DNA of 64,000 nucleotides from Cycas panzhihuaensis (taxonomy: Eukaryota; Cycadophyta), in NCBI GenBank assembly GCA_023213395.1, contig CM041465.1, forward strand, positions 167,345,741-167,409,740. The letters run 5' to 3'. This document shows positions 36,075 through 48,352 of the stretch, piece by piece. The notes beneath the pieces are model-generated. The model was not told where the DNA came from. It saw nothing but the letters and a program-made list of their open reading frames with translations, and ran no database searches. The position numbers and the translations under genes are program-made. The first letter of the stretch is position 1. Each line of letters opens with the position of its first letter.

Positions 36075-36940
36075 GTTTTGATTTAATTAAACTAAATTAG
36101 AATCTTTTCTTAGGTCCATTAGCTCCCTTCACACTAACCCCTTGATCATATTATCCCTCCTATATAACCTTGTTCCAATTCTAAAAGGGGTTTAACCTCT
36201 ATTTTTCACACCCCCCCCTATTTTACAAATAGAGTACATATATAGTTTTGACCTTAACTTTTTCATACAGAGATAAAATCCAATTCTGGAAGATGTGTTA
36301 GATTCTTGTTTTAGATGTAGATGTTTTGATTAGTAATTCCAGTAATTTGGATGCCATTGTAATGTGTACATATCACCCAAAGTCAAGTCTTCCATCACAA
36401 CCAGGTAAGTTTAAGTATATGACTTTAACCTATAGTTTTTCTCTATATATTTTTAATAGTATTGCTTTAATCTAATACACATTTAACTATTTAATAAATT
36501 TATTGATTAATCACATCATTTTCTCATAAAATTTTTAATAAATTCATTCAATTTATTTATAAATCATTTAATTATTATTTTTTAATGTTATTTATTATAA
36601 ATAATATTATAATCATGCAGATGTCTATATATTTTATTTAATTTTTTAAATGTATGATTAAAATTATACTTTTTTTATTAACAATTATTTTTATATGCAA
36701 AAGGGTTTTTAAATCTTATTATCTCTTCACATGTTGCATAATTCACTTATAAATACTTATGAATATCTATTTACATTTAATTAATGTTAATTCTCTTTAA
36801 TTTCTAAAATGCAAATATTGTTATTATATTTAATTATGGATTAATATTTTTGTTTTTACCTTTTTGTTCCCTTATCATTTCATTTTCATTCTATTAAAAG
36901 AGGATCTTTAGTCATCAATTTCATTCCTAAAATAGTACTC
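35040..36940. other. Unassigned AT-rich region within the copia insert
   Basis: After the primer site a Ser-rich reading near 35,095 could be the start of a gag. From about 35,700 to 36,940 no frame, LTR pair or known motif is visible; it includes a (TA)18 run. It may hold the 5' LTR and leader of the copia pol at 36,950-40,990, or an unrelated insertion. Confidence 0.35.
36037..36072. repeat. (TA)18 microsatellite
   Basis: Uninterrupted 36-base TA run. Confidence 0.95.
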
Positions 36941-36949
36941 ATACTTGGG

Positions 36950-37890
36950 ACAATCTCCTATCCTTCAATTCTAGTTTTAACAAGCTTAAATTATACTGAC
37001 TAGAAAGCTCGCATATCCTATCATCTAAAGCAGCAAAAGATTTGATGATATGTCATATGAGAATTCACAAAACTAATAAACACTTCATTAAAAGCCTATA
37101 TGGTTTATCTAATGAATTATGATGGAGTCCTAGGCATCATCCTAATGTCTCTCTCACCAGACATAAGTCAACAGTTCTTTAAAATAGATGATCTTACCAC
37201 TATTTGAAATATACTTAAAGAAAAATATGATAAGGTTGACGCATAAAAGTTAACTGTGCTTAAACAACAAATGTATAATTTAAATTATAAAGATTTCTTA
37301 TCAAAACATTGACTTATCAATAGAGATTTAAGAAATTCTATTAAATCTATAACAAAAGAAGGTAACAAAGTTTTACTACCACACACAAAAAAGATGATAC
37401 ACTCATCTATTGAGCAATTAGTAAACTTCCTAAACAATTCAATTTTTTCAAAGCTGCTAGACAACATGTAGGATATTCTCTAATAACCTTAAATCAATTA
37501 ACAAATAAATTAATTGAATACCAAACAATGTTAATACAAACTGGAAAACCACAAGATCCTTCATAGGCTCTTTTTTCTAAATCTAAGTCATGAAATAAAT
37601 ACAAAAACCAAAATAATAATCAAAATAATCATAACAGTCACCCTAAATCTTAGAAACCTCATAGAGGTTCTTCTTCAAATGACTTCAATCAAAATTCTCA
37701 GTACTTTGCACCGCCAAAATCCCAAAATACTTTTAAACAACCATTCCAAAAATGGAATGCTTCCAACTCTAATCTTAATCAGAATATTAGTTGTGCCTAC
37801 TATTATAAAAAGGGGCACACAATTGATTCTTATATGAATAGAATTGCTTTTGAAGTATGGAAAGCTTTTAAGGGGATCCAATCATGATCC
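36950..37890 (+). pseudogene. gag: Copia gag (plus-strand copia in element E's LTR)
   Basis: The translation contains IILMSLSPDI and LKEKYDKVDA*KLTVLKQQMYNL (37,130-37,290), a copia gag core. A poly-Asn/Gln stretch follows near 37,600-37,700, then CAYYYKKGHTIDSY near 37,795, a zinc knuckle whose second Cys and last Cys are altered (expected C-x2-C-x4-H-x4-C). The protease follows. A stop and a few frame changes are present, but fewer than in elements A and D. Confidence 0.75.
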
Positions 37891-37949
37891 CATAATTCTA
37901 ATTATTCCTTAAATGCTACCACATTAGCACTTTCAATACCTATGTCATA

Positions 37950-38520
37950 ACCACCATTATGGATTTTAGATTTTGGTGCATCCCATTATATGATAGGTCA
38001 CCAAGAATATTTAACTTTTTATCAGTTTGATCTTAATTCTGAAGAGGAAATCTCATTTATAAGTAGATCCTAATTGAAGGTAAAACGTACAAGAGATGTT
38101 ACCTCAAAAGATGGTTCAATTAAGGATGTATTTTACGTTTTAGGACTAGTACGTAATCTCTTATCAATCTATCAAATTTGCTAAAAAGACCTAGTTATCA
38201 AATTTTGGAAAGATAAATTCATTATCAAACAACCTCTTAACAAATTTAAAGCTATCGCTAATCATAAAACAAGTCTGTATAGTTTAACAAATCTAAATCA
38301 ATCTAAAATAAAATCCTTTAGTGTCTTTATAGCTAAATCTAAACCAATCAACAAGCTATAGTATGCATGATTTGGCCATACAAGTTATTGTAAATTACAA
38401 TATTTAAATAAGAATGATACAGTATATGGACTTTCTCACCTATCTACTGTTTATGGTATTTATAAAGCTTATGTAACATGTAAGCAACACATGGATCCTT
38501 TCTACATCAAACATTATTTT
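37950..38520 (+). pseudogene. Copia protease and gag-pre-integrase
   Basis: PLWILDFGASHYMIGHQEYL near 37,965 is the protease active site, with DSG changed to DFG. VRNLLSIYQIC near 38,150 (usual form LLSVSQLC) and HKTSLYSL near 38,270 follow. The gag-pre-integrase HTSYCKLQYL is near 38,380. Domain order and spacing match Ty1/copia. Confidence 0.8.
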
Positions 38521-39600
38521 GAGCAAAAGTTCTTCTCAAACTTATTCACTTAGATATTTGTGGTCACTTCCAAGTACCATCATACTTTAGAAGCAAATAT
38601 TTTGTTACTTTTATTGATGGCTTATCTAAGAAATGTTGCATATATATGTTCAAAACTAGAAGTCAAATATTTGACATATTTATTGAATTTAAAACATTGG
38701 TTGAAAACCAATCAAACTCTAAAATTAAAATCTTTAGATCTGATAATGCTAAAGAATATCTAACCAACAAATTTACTTTATATTGTAAAAAATATAGAAT
38801 TAGATTTCAACATTTTATTGTTTATACTCCTCAATAGAATGGTGTTGTAGAACACAAAAATTATACTCTTGTTGAAATGAGTAGATGCATGAAACATACA
38901 AACGGTCTTGATCTTAAGTTATGGGCTAAAGTAATAACCTATTCTAACTATTTATTAAATCACTTACTAAGTAAATCCCTATAGAATGTGACACTAAAAC
39001 AAAAATGGTCTGATTGAAAACCATCTATAAAACATCTTAAAGTATTTGGAAGTATTGCTTGGAGATATATTCTTAAGGAAAATTGAAATAAACTTAATCC
39101 CAAAAGTGCTAAATTTATCTTCATTGGCTATAATGAAGAAAGTAAAGTTTACAAATTATTAGATCCTGTCACACATAAAATCTCAATTTTATGTGATGCC
39201 ATTTTTAATAAAGAAGGCTCTTTATAAAAAATAAATCTTATAGAACTTCCTATTGAGAACTTTTAAACTAATTCTTATCTAAAAGATCCTTTAGATATAC
39301 AAGTGCATAATGAAGCAATTGATAGTTTATCTTCATAAGTCTAGAACTGGACCTTAAGTGAATCTAATATGTCTGAACCATCTAATCAATCATATCCTTT
39401 TAATCAATAAAACTCTTCTAATCAACCTTTTACTTCTTATTCTTCAAGAAACAAACAACCAATTTAGGCTAAAAAAACCCTTTAAACTATTAGTTCTAAT
39501 GTTGGTTATCCGTTGGATATTAGAAGAACTAGATCATAAAAACTATAAGCTAATTTTATATTAATAGCCAAAGTAATGGCTACTAATAACCCAAAAACTT
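38521..39600 (+). pseudogene. Copia integrase
   Basis: The catalytic core is recognisable: FVTFIDGLSKK near 38,610 (first Asp kept), IFRSDNAKEYL near 38,740 (second Asp), and QHFIVYTPQ*NGVVEHKNYT near 38,830 (Glu in VVEHKN; the stop replaces Gln, CAA or CAG to TAG). Then LNHLLSKSL, KHLKVFGSIAW near 39,030 and FIFIGYNEESKVYKLLD near 39,115. A Ser/Asn-rich linker with several stops leads into RT. Confidence 0.85.
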
Positions 39601-40400
39601 ATAAAGAAGTGTGTTATAATCTCGTATGGTAACAAGTTATGTAAGTTGAATATGATGCTCTTCAGAAATATTTAACTTAGGAATTAGTACCATTACCTTC
39701 AGGTAAGAAGCTAGTAGATTACAAATGGGTTTATTGAACAAAATATAATTTAAAAGGAGTAATCAAGAAACATAAGGCTCATTTAGTAGCCAAAGATTAT
39801 TCTCAAATTAATGGTATTGATTACACTAAAACCTTTGTTTCTATTACCAAAATGAACATAATCAAAACTATAATTACTCTTGTAGCCAAGTTTGACTAGT
39901 AAATACATCAAATAGATGTAAAAAACACCCTTTTAAATGGCAATCTTAGAGAATAATTATATATGCATTAACCACCTAGTTTTATATTTAATCCTAATCT
40001 CATTTACAAACTTAAAAAATCATTATATGGTTATAAACAAGCCCTTAGGGCTTGGTATGTTAAGATTAATAATTATCTTCTTCAAAATGGATACATTAAA
40101 TATGTTAGTAATTATAACCTCTTTTTCAAATGAGAAAATAATAATATAACCATTTTATTATTTTTTATTGATGATATTATAATAATTGGTTCTTTACTTT
40201 CTCACATTCATTAATTAAAATTAATTTTGATGAGTAAATTTAAAATAATAGACTTAGGGCTTTTACATTATTTTCTAGACCTACAAATATATCAATCAGA
40301 ATAAAAAATAACTATCTCCTAACCTAAATATATTATTGACTTAATAAAAAGATTTAATATAGAAAATGCAAATCCAACCCCTACTCCTCTATAATCAAGT
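39601..40400 (+). pseudogene. Copia reverse transcriptase
   Basis: RT blocks in order: EYDALQKYLT, LVPLPSGKKLVDYKWVY near 39,690, HKAHLVAKDYSQINGIDYTK near 39,770, QIDVKNTLLNGNL near 39,910, LYGYKQALRAWY near 40,030, the catalytic FIDDIIIIG near 40,165 (usual YVDD), and LGLLHYFLDLQI near 40,255. Trp, Gln and Lys positions hold several stops. It is the least decayed copia RT in the window apart from copia H. Confidence 0.87.
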
Positions 40401-40995
40401 GTGAAATTAATAACTGGTTACCAGTCTCCACCTTATGATTCTACTTTATATCATCAATTAATAAGTAGTCTTATTTACTTAACCTATACTCGCCCAAATA
40501 TCTCCTATGTTGTTGCCTTGTATTCTAGGTACATGCAAAAGCCTTATGAGTCTCATTGGAAAGCAACAAAAATAATTCTAAGATATCTTCAAGGTACAAT
40601 TTATCATTGTCTAACTTATAACTTTTGTAATATTAACTTTAAGTTAATAGGTTATACAAATTCATACTAAGCAGGAGACTCTTATGATCGAAAATCCATA
40701 GTTAGTTATGTTTTCTTTCTCAACTCTTCTCTGATTACATGGTCTAGCAAGAAGATGTAATCATTAGTATTATCTATAATGGAAGCCAAATATCGAGCTT
40801 TAGTAAAAGCTAGTAAAGAATCACTCTAGATTAAATCCCTATTAAGTGAGTTTGGCTTGTTTCCTAACTCTTCTATTCAAATTAATATTTATAATCAAGG
40901 TGTAATATCTATAGCTACTAATCCTATTGCATATTATAGAACTAAGCATATAGAATTTGAAGTGATTAGGGAGCATAGTAGAATAAGACTAGTCC
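40401..40995 (+). pseudogene. Copia RNase H
   Basis: The 89-codon open frame 40,401-40,670 carries YHQLISSLIYLTYTRPNISY, SHWKATKIILRYLQGT and FKLIGYTNSY*AGD. Then IVSYVFFLNSSLITWSSKKM, SLVLSIMEAKYRAL (catalytic Glu in MEAKY), and AYYRTKHIEFEVI near 40,940. After this no polypurine tract plus LTR of copia type is seen; E's LTR tail resumes at about 41,040. Confidence 0.85.
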
Positions 40996-41039
40996 ATCAT
41001 TACTAAAAAAGATGTAGGAAAGAAAAGGGAAAGTAGGAA

Positions 41040-41602
41040 AAGAATAGGATAAAGTATAAGGAAAGGTAGATATTAAGATAAAGAAGGAATCAAAAGGGGA
41101 GGGTATTTTATAAGTACCTCTTCTTCCTCTTATCCCCCCTTCCTTCCCATTTTAGTTGTCATTATTATCTTTTATATGAAAAGAGGAGAAAATAAAATAA
41201 AAATAGAAATAAAAGGAAAGCGAGAGTGAGAGAGAGAAAATAAAAAGGAGGGGGGTTTAGTAGTATTTTACTTTCCTCTCACTTTACCCCCTCTCATCTC
41301 TTTTTTATTCATAAACTAAATATATATATATAAGAAAGTAAACAAACAAGATCAGCCAATTCTTTTTTAGAAAAAATATTGATTTCACAAAGAATAAACA
41401 AAAGAAACCAAAATCATATAAAAAACTAGAACTATAAACCCTAAACACTAGGAAGGGCTTCACCATATGAGTCTTGAATCTATGCTCAAGTAGTGCACGA
41501 GTGCTTTTTGAGGGCAACCTAAGACCTTTTTGCACTTATATAGGTTCCACACCCTAGGCCTTTTTTCTTTAGGAGCATTTAACTTTAGGTAGGTGTGTTC
41601 CA
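41040..41602 (+). mobile_element. 5' LTR of Tat element E, terminal part
   Basis: Matches the end of the solo LTR at 1145-1330 (minus), including TTCCACACCCTAGG near 41,549, and has the same alternating purine/pyrimidine block (41,040-41,330). It ends ...GTGTTCCA at 41,602, directly before a primer-binding site. The exact left junction with copia sequence (about 41,000-41,110) is not resolved. Confidence 0.7.
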
Positions 41603-41603
41603 C

Positions 41604-41622
41604 TTGTAACCATATCGGGGAC
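41604..41622 (+). other. Primer-binding site of element E
   Basis: TTGTAACCATATCGGGGAC, two bases from the LTR end. It lines up with F's TGGCGACCATACTAGGGAC by the usual C-to-T and G-to-A changes. It sits 149 bases before the gag start at 41,771, as in F (about 155). Confidence 0.78.
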
Positions 41623-41770
41623 TTATCAATTAGAAAGCCTTAGGATCTCTTTGGCCTTCCCACATACCTTCCTCCTTACATATGGAGTTTTATTAGGGTG
41701 CTAAGTTTTATCCACTGTATAGCACACCTTTTTATTTAATACTTCCTTAGGTAGATTAACTATTCTATGA

Positions 41771-42606
41771 ATGTAAAACTTCTCTTGTCACTTATATGGT
41801 TTGCTCCCATTAAAGATAGAACTCCCATATTCCTGCATCGCTTCATCTGATTAAGAGTCTCTAATGGATAGATATCCATCAAATTAGGCATATGATTCCT
41901 ATACCCCCATTTGGCCTGATCCTGAGGCCTCTTATCCATACCATGACCCCTCTCAAGTTGGTGGGGATCCATCTATTTACCTAACTAAACAACCAGAGAT
42001 CTATCAAGACCCTTAAGCCCCTCCTATGCATGTCATAGGAGGATCTCAATCCATGGACCCTACTCAGTATTCTGAGTAGGCTCTCGTTAGTTTCCCTACA
42101 TATCTTGGCTAGCAAGGAGAACCTTCTACCTCCTACAACCAAACTTGCACCATGTCCAGGGATATGGATGATGTTCTAAGGGAGTGATTTGAAGCTATAA
42201 TTACATAACCACCTCCTAAATGATTGCAACACTTTCTATAAATCTTGGTACTTCCTTCTTCTACTACCCCTACTCCATCTCTTTAATCTACATCCTCCTC
42301 TCTTTAGGAGGCTATCTTTATAACACCTATCTCTATGAGTGCCTTATCAGATCAAGCAACATTTTAAGGCATACAACCACCTTAAATAGGAGGAAGCATG
42401 GCTTCATTACAAGCAACCATTCCATAACCTACTACTACTAATATCCCTCCACTTCCATCTACCATTTCTCTATGCTTGTGCTATCTGGAGCAAGAAGGTT
42501 TGGCTCCTACTCATCCACATTTACATTCTATAAACATTCCACTTTATGTCTCCCTGGGGTACACATCACAACCTTAGGCGTATTAGGGCTCAAATCCATT
42601 TCCTAC
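41771..42606 (+). pseudogene. gag: gag of Tat element E, N-terminal part, split by element F
   Basis: ATG 41,771 opens a reading with YGLLPLKIELPY and IASSD (F: LRGLPPLLEDPEY, LASSDSD). It continues to SRDMDDVLRE*FEAI near 42,165 (F: TPPIDVIEAFNE) and then GYTSQP*AY*GSNPFPT up to 42,606, where F is inserted. The same frame continues after F with YGVDPLHRYGVA at 56,693 (F itself: YGVDLLHPYGVA). Stops are mostly TAG or TAA at F's Gln and Trp codons. Gag was the particle protein; this copy is inactive. Confidence 0.85.
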
Positions 42607-45123
42607 TGTTTCCCAGCTTCCGGGAATGGATACGGAATCACCGACTCAGGTAAGTGCAGGTATGTCTCTTGCATTATCATCGCTTTCTTTTACTGGATGT
42701 TTGCTTGCGTATCTGCATGTGTATGATTTTGTGGGTGGCCTTGTAGTCGTCCACACTTATTCTTAGCCTATGACGACTATAGCAGGGGCACACTCCCAGT
42801 GAGTGTAGCACCCTGGTGACCGTATTACTTCCCGCATCTGCCCTCCTCGCACCAGGATTCACTAGGTTTGCGCCACCTCCGCCCATGTGATGACTCATCA
42901 TCGTTTGGTCAACTTGCCACCCCACTCGAGCCCTATTTTTTCTCCTTTGGACCCGTTTTGTTGGCTTGTTTGCTCCCGGGTGGGTGTCTTAGCGTTATGT
43001 CGGCCTTTTCGGTCCTTAACCCTAACTGGTGGTTGGTGGGCCCCGCCTCGACTTTAAGCGGCATCACGGAATATTCACGGTACCACGAATATTCCATGAC
43101 GACTGTCTCAGATTATTTTTAAAATCCGGCGTGGCAATTTCGATTTATTGCAACCGCCACATGGCTCAGACTTTATTTCTCTTCCAAATGCCCTAATCAC
43201 ATGGTTTAGGGTTTTGCTTGAGTACTTAAGCCCTTTTGGCTCATTTTCAAAGATCTTTTGGCTCACTTTGAAGTTGCTCTCAAGAAAAACACTCTCGCCT
43301 CGCTCTTCTCTGCCGTCTTGCTTGGACTGCACCTCTTCATACGCTTGACTCTCCTTTGGCTTAGCTGAGACATTCTCTCAGCCCCTCAAACGCCTTGGAG
43401 AGGGCTCCTTTGAAGCGGTTTCCAGCTGGTTTCTACCCATGCAGTCTACGAGTTCCCCGTTTGCAGGCGTATCCCATCACACTCCGTAGCAGGGCCTCAA
43501 GCCTGCTCCACTCCAGATCTGGGCTATTTTTTCCAAATTCTTCTTGTCCTTTACCGAGGCAAATCCCTTGCCTCCCCTTCCCAGGTACTCTTCATTTTGC
43601 ACTTGTCTTTTGTGATATTTATGCTTCAGCTTATTTGTCCCTACTTGTTTCGTGAGAGTTAGTTTTTCCTCCCTTTAGAGGACTGTTCTACCACTCTCCC
43701 TGTGCTTCTTACTGCGTTCTTTGTCAAAGCGGCGTTGAGGGGTTGCATAGGTTTTGGAGAGGAGCTGGGTGGATTCTGTACCACCTTCCACGCTCCCTAG
43801 GCAGCTCTTAGCCCCCCAAAACCTCCCTCTCGCCCCGTGCTTTCCTTGGCTTGCAAATAAAGGTTTGAAGGCTCCCTTGGGTCGCCCAAACCAGCGCTGT
43901 CATAAGTTGTAGCGCTGGTTTGGGACCCTTTGTTCAGGTTTGGGTGCCATCCATAGGCCCCAACTACGGGTTCTTGCTTCACCTTTGCTCCCCAGCCACC
44001 CGGTTTGCTCCCCGTAGCATCCCGGTCCACCGTGGGTATCTTTGGGTCTCTCTTGCCCCTTTTTCAGCCATTTTCCAGCCTTGGTTCTTAACTTTCTCCT
44101 CGCTGCCTTGTGGCTCCTAGGGGGAGGTTGGGGCACTATTTGTGGGAAGTAGGCCACTCCGAGGCTTGCCTTGTTGTTTCCTTTCATTTGGATCACTTTC
44201 CTTTGGTATTTTCCTTATTAGACTAACGCTAACGCATGTATATTTAGACTCTTGCTTATGTTGCTAGACATATATTGTTAGATCTTTGTGTTGCATGTTA
44301 GTGCTCTTCCTTTGGGAAGAGGGAGACCCTTGTTGCTTGCAGGTACTCGAGACGCGCGGAGAACATTGCCCGTTGGCCTCTCCAGAAGTGCTCTTTGCAT
44401 GTATCATGTTTTATGCTATCTCATTTACTAGTTAGCGTTCCTTTCCTTCCTTTGGTATTGCATTTACTTTTCCGGGGAGGGTAAGGAACCCCCTTTTTCG
44501 CCTCACGCATCCCGTGCATCCAAGACGTCACATGAGTGGTTGGGTGCTCCTTGTGGAGGCTATGTCATCTCACACGCCTTCGGCTCAGGTGCACGCCTCC
44601 TTCCTCTTCGCTACCCTTGTCCTTCCTTTTATCCCTTTCTTAGTAATTAGAACATTGAAAGATTAAAAGGGGAATTTGCTTTTGTATTTGTTTGCTTTGT
44701 TGCATGCACCCTCTACTACCCATAGGAAAGATTGTAAGAGTTTTCTTTGTCCTTACCTTTCCTTCCTTTTCCTTAACCGCACGAGCGCCTTGCTTCCCGC
44801 ATCGCTCGTACATCCAGTCAGGTTGTGTAGGATTGCTCTTGGCCTGTCTCCAGTAGGCCTTCTCTTGCCCCCTTCTGGCCACCCAAGGGTGGGAGGGTCC
44901 TATTCCCAGGTCAACTCAGTTCATCCCACGACCTCCGCCCCTTGCTCAAGGTGGTGAAGGGTCACCCAATAGTAGCCATACTCCATTGCAGACCCCGAAC
45001 TCGGCTAAGACACTGGCGCTCTGCGTGGTAGTTACCTGCCTTTTAGGTTCCACTTTCTATCATTTCATCATTTACTCCTCCCACGCCTATCAGTTAGGTA
45101 GTTATCCCGTAGCAGCGCATCCA
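42607..45123 (+). repeat. 5' LTR of element F
   Basis: Starts TGTTTCCCAGCTTCC and ends GCGCATCCA. It is colinear with 54,112-56,687 and nearly identical over long stretches, for example GGATACGGAATCACCGACTC at 42,626 and 54,126. Scattered substitutions and several 2-25 bp indels separate the two, so the insertion is recent but not brand-new. The many short open frames inside (42,677-44,957) occur in both LTRs and are not genes. Confidence 0.95.
43068..43095 (+). promoter_or_regulatory. Inverted repeat with GGTACC core in F's 5' LTR
   Basis: Arms GGAATATTC (43,068-43,076) and GAATATTCC (43,087-43,095) flank ACGGTACCAC. The two LTRs differ around it by indels, yet each keeps an ATATTC inverted repeat. 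Possible U3 control element upstream of the TATA region (about 43,215). Confidence 0.55.
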
Positions 45124-45124
45124 C

Positions 45125-45142
45125 TGGCGACCATACTAGGGA
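45125..45142 (+). other. Primer-binding site of element F
   Basis: TGGCGACCATACTAGGGA, one base after the LTR end. Tat elements usually have sites beginning TGGCGA; the exact tRNA is not identified here. Confidence 0.85.
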
Positions 45143-45297
45143 CTGCTAGTAAGGGAGCTAGTCTCACTCTCTTCGGTTGGTTTCGCTACTCTTGTGTGAT
45201 CCTTTTCATACTTATCTTGATTTCCACGTTGGGCACCCCCCCAACGTGTGTGTTTTTCCACTTTTTCTCTTTTCCTAACATTGTCGGTTGACCTTGC

Positions 45298-47818
45298 ATG
45301 CGCCGTTTCTCTCGTCGTTTGCGCGGTCTACCTCCTTTGTTAGAGGACCCCGAGTATCGCCTTCTTGCCTCATCAGATTCTGATCCGACTATGGAGGGAT
45401 ACTCTTCCGATTGGACCTACTATACTTCAGCCATGGAAACCCATGCCTTTCCTCCCGTTATTCCCGGGTCCACCCAAGAGGGTGACGACCCTCTTTATTA
45501 TCCAAATGACCAACACCTTTCTTTCGATGCTCATCCTTCTACCCAGACCGTGGAAGGACTCGTTCCTCCTGAGGGTTGTCACGTAGTTGGCAATTCTCAT
45601 GAGGAACGTTCCGAGGATCCTACCTTGTTTGAGGTTCTGATCACCTCTTGCGAGTGTGTTGGGACTCCTCCTATCGATGTGATTGAAGCTTTCAATGAGT
45701 GTTGCCGCGCAACACGCTTGCAACCACGTCCTAGGTGGTTTGAGGATGTTCTTCGTGGAGGGGCCTCTTCCTCTTCCGTTCCCCCACCTCATGCTTCATC
45801 CTCATCCACTCTTCCTATGACCACAAATCCTTTTGTGCCTACACGTACGTCCCAATCGTTCCCTGCAGTGGGGGCGTGCGTGGTACCTTCCGTCTCTTAT
45901 CAAGGTCCTAATGCCTTAGGATCTTCTCGTGGTGTGTCTTTTCCTCAATTGAGGGTTAGCATACCCGCTCCTAATCAAACCAATGTGCCATCTCCTAATG
46001 TGGCGCATATCATCCCTAGTAGGCCTATTGGCCCTACTAACTTTCCAACCAGTAGTCATGTGGGATCCGCTCCCACGCATCCTCTAGCCTAACACGTTGG
46101 TGCTTCCTTCTACGTTCCCCCAGGATATACCTCTCAACCTTGGGGGCAGGGTAGAGGAAGTCGTCTTCCCATTTATGGGGTGGATCTGCTACACCCATAT
46201 GGGGTTGCTCCACCTACGGGTGCCCCATATGGGCAAAACCCTGTTCCACATCTGTCTTGCCCTTCTTCTAGTGCAATCCCATCCGTTGTGCCTTCGCAAG
46301 GGAACCTGACTCCCTTCCAAGGCGCTTACCCCCATGCCTCTTTTCAGCAAGGGGCGCTTCCTCAAGGAGGGATGGGTGTTCCACCCCCACCCGCTCTTTA
46401 TGCGTTACCTACTTCGACATTCGTTGACCCTACGGTTCAGGCAAGGGCACGCCCCTTCATGGACTTTAGGTCAACCCCTCTTTCGGTTGAGGCATTGCGA
46501 ACCAACTTGCCGCCTCATCCCCCTGAAGTTCCTAGATTCGATGGGACTTGGCCCAAGATTCCCGTGAGCATGTCCATAGTTTTTCTATGGCATGCATCGA
46601 TTACTGGGCTTACGACCATATTTTGATGAAACTATTTCCTAGATCCTTGCAGGGTGACGCCCTCAAATGGTTCTACCGTCTCCCTGCCCATTTAATCCAT
46701 TCATTCCAGCAATTGGTGGATGAGTTCATCAACTATTTTGATGTAGCTCGTCCATTCGAGAGCGGAATGAAGTCTCTTCTTTTGCTCAAACAAGGTCACG
46801 ATGAGATGAATCATGACTTTGTGCGGCGATTCCACGACTTACTACACTCTACTAAGGCAACATTGCAGGAGTCAAGCGAGACACATTCGTCAATGCGCTT
46901 CGTCCCGAAGTCCACGTGGAAGTCCTCAAGATGGGGGCGACCACATGTGATTCCGCGATCGCCAAGTGCTTGGCGTTGGAGGCTATTGAGATCCAAGCGG
47001 GTCTCAAGAAACCTCTTAAGCCCTCACAAGAAAATGAGGCACCACCCCCTACCAAAGATACCAAACCTTCCTAGCCGACGCGGTCTTCCTCTCATCCTAC
47101 CGAGAGGACTTTAGACCCTCTCACATCAGCTATATGCTCATTCGAGCGTACAATGAAGGAGCTTAAGCTTCAAGATCCTTCATCTCCTACGTCTAACAAG
47201 CAAGTCTAACAAACTACCCAAGCCCCTCTTCCCAAGAATGGAAACGCCCAGTCCTCTCAAGCGAGAAGGTCTGACCCCCCGCTTGAGAAGAAGTGGTGCT
47301 CCATTCATGGGGATTGCTTCTGCGATGATTCGCGTTGTAGGGCCCAGCATCCAAGGGATGCCCCTCGATGCGATTCTTCTCCCAAACGGGCCTCAAGGCC
47401 TAATTTGGATCAACCAGTTCATAAGGATCTGTTCCCTAAGCACGGGGAACGCGATCGCAAAACCCAAACCAAGAACAACCGTAACCGAGGAAGATCGCCG
47501 GATCCCTGCCCTTCCCGCAATAAAGGGAAGGACGCTAGGAATTCTTCTTCCTCTTCTCGTTCTCCTAGCCGTCGCACTCCATCGCCTTCACGACCCCGTA
47601 ACAGGGGGAAGAAGGTGATCCAGTTGCTTGAAGCAACTCCCACTTTTGCCCTTACGCGATCTCAAGCCGCTAAGGAAGCAGCGAGAGCTTTTTGTCCTCC
47701 CGCTCCTTCCGACCCTCTTCCGGAGACCCTTCCTCCCAAGTCCCTCTTTTCCCAAGGCTATTCACATGCGGGTCGTTACGACTTAGAAGGGCACTTACCC
47801 AACCCTTTGGAAGGGTAA
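45298..47818 (+). pseudogene. gag: gag of element F
   Basis: ATG 45,298 opens a frame of 264 codons (basic start MRRFSRRLRGLPP, then a Pro/Ser/Thr-rich region) ended by TAA at 46,090. The same frame continues to about 46,550 (GVPPPPALYAL, NLPPHPPEVPRFDG). A frameshift near 46,545 moves to the frame with DSREHVHSFSMACIDYWAYD, LFPRSLQGDALKWFYRLPAHL and PFESGMKSLLLLKQGHDEMN. Another near 46,870 leads to the AIAKCLALEAIEIQAGLKK and EKKWCSIHGDCFC parts. The last 137 codons (47,405-47,818) are Arg/Ser-rich and likely bind RNA. Gag is therefore broken in at least three places. Confidence 0.87.
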
Positions 47819-47861
47819 GCCTTTCTCGATCGTGGGCGAGCTCCATACATCCTGCAGGAAT

Positions 47862-48352
47862 GTCCTTGATGGACGTTCTGAGGAGTTGTCCCGAGCAACG
47901 GGCCCTCCTCCTGGAAGCTTTAGGATCAAGTGACATACCTGTCCACGCTTTGGGTGTCGCCCAAGGTGGTGGACCCGCTATTTCCTTTGATCCTAAGGAT
48001 CTTCCCCTACGATGAAAGGGAACGTCAGTGGAACTTCCCATTCACCATCACCATCGATACGCCTGATTGTACTCTTCGAAGAACTGTTGTCGACAACGGT
48101 TCTTCTATCAATGCCATGCCCTTGCGTGTCATGCAAGAGCTTAGTATTTCCACCTTGGAACCCGTTCCCTGGCGATGCCAAGGGTATGACGGTAGCGAGA
48201 AGACCCCTCTGGGATCTGTCGCGATTCTGCTTACCCTTGAGGGTAAGACCGTTCTTGCCGACGTTGTAGTCCTTGACGTTGATGTGGACTACAACCTCCT
48301 TCTTGGTCGTCCATGGCTCGATCAAATGGGAGCCGTGTGCTCGACCCTTTAG
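47862..48352 (+). pseudogene. Aspartic protease of element F
   Basis: The reading starts MSLMDVLRSCPEQRALLLEA (47,862), shifts frame near 48,014, and continues in the frame 47,930-48,352: TITIDTPDCTLRRT, VVDNGSSINAMPLRVM with catalytic Asp at about 48,092, CQGYDGSEKTPLGSV, and DYNLLLGRPWLDQMG near 48,300. Retropepsins usually have D-T/S-G; this Tat group has D-N-G. A TAG at 48,350 separates it from the linker in the same frame. It would process gag-pol. Confidence 0.88.

Noticed and set aside
42677-44957. Many open frames of 60-100 codons on both strands in the GC-rich LTR
   Set aside because: The same frames recur in the 3' LTR at 54,557-56,665; they reflect GC-rich sequence with few stops, and none resembles a known protein.
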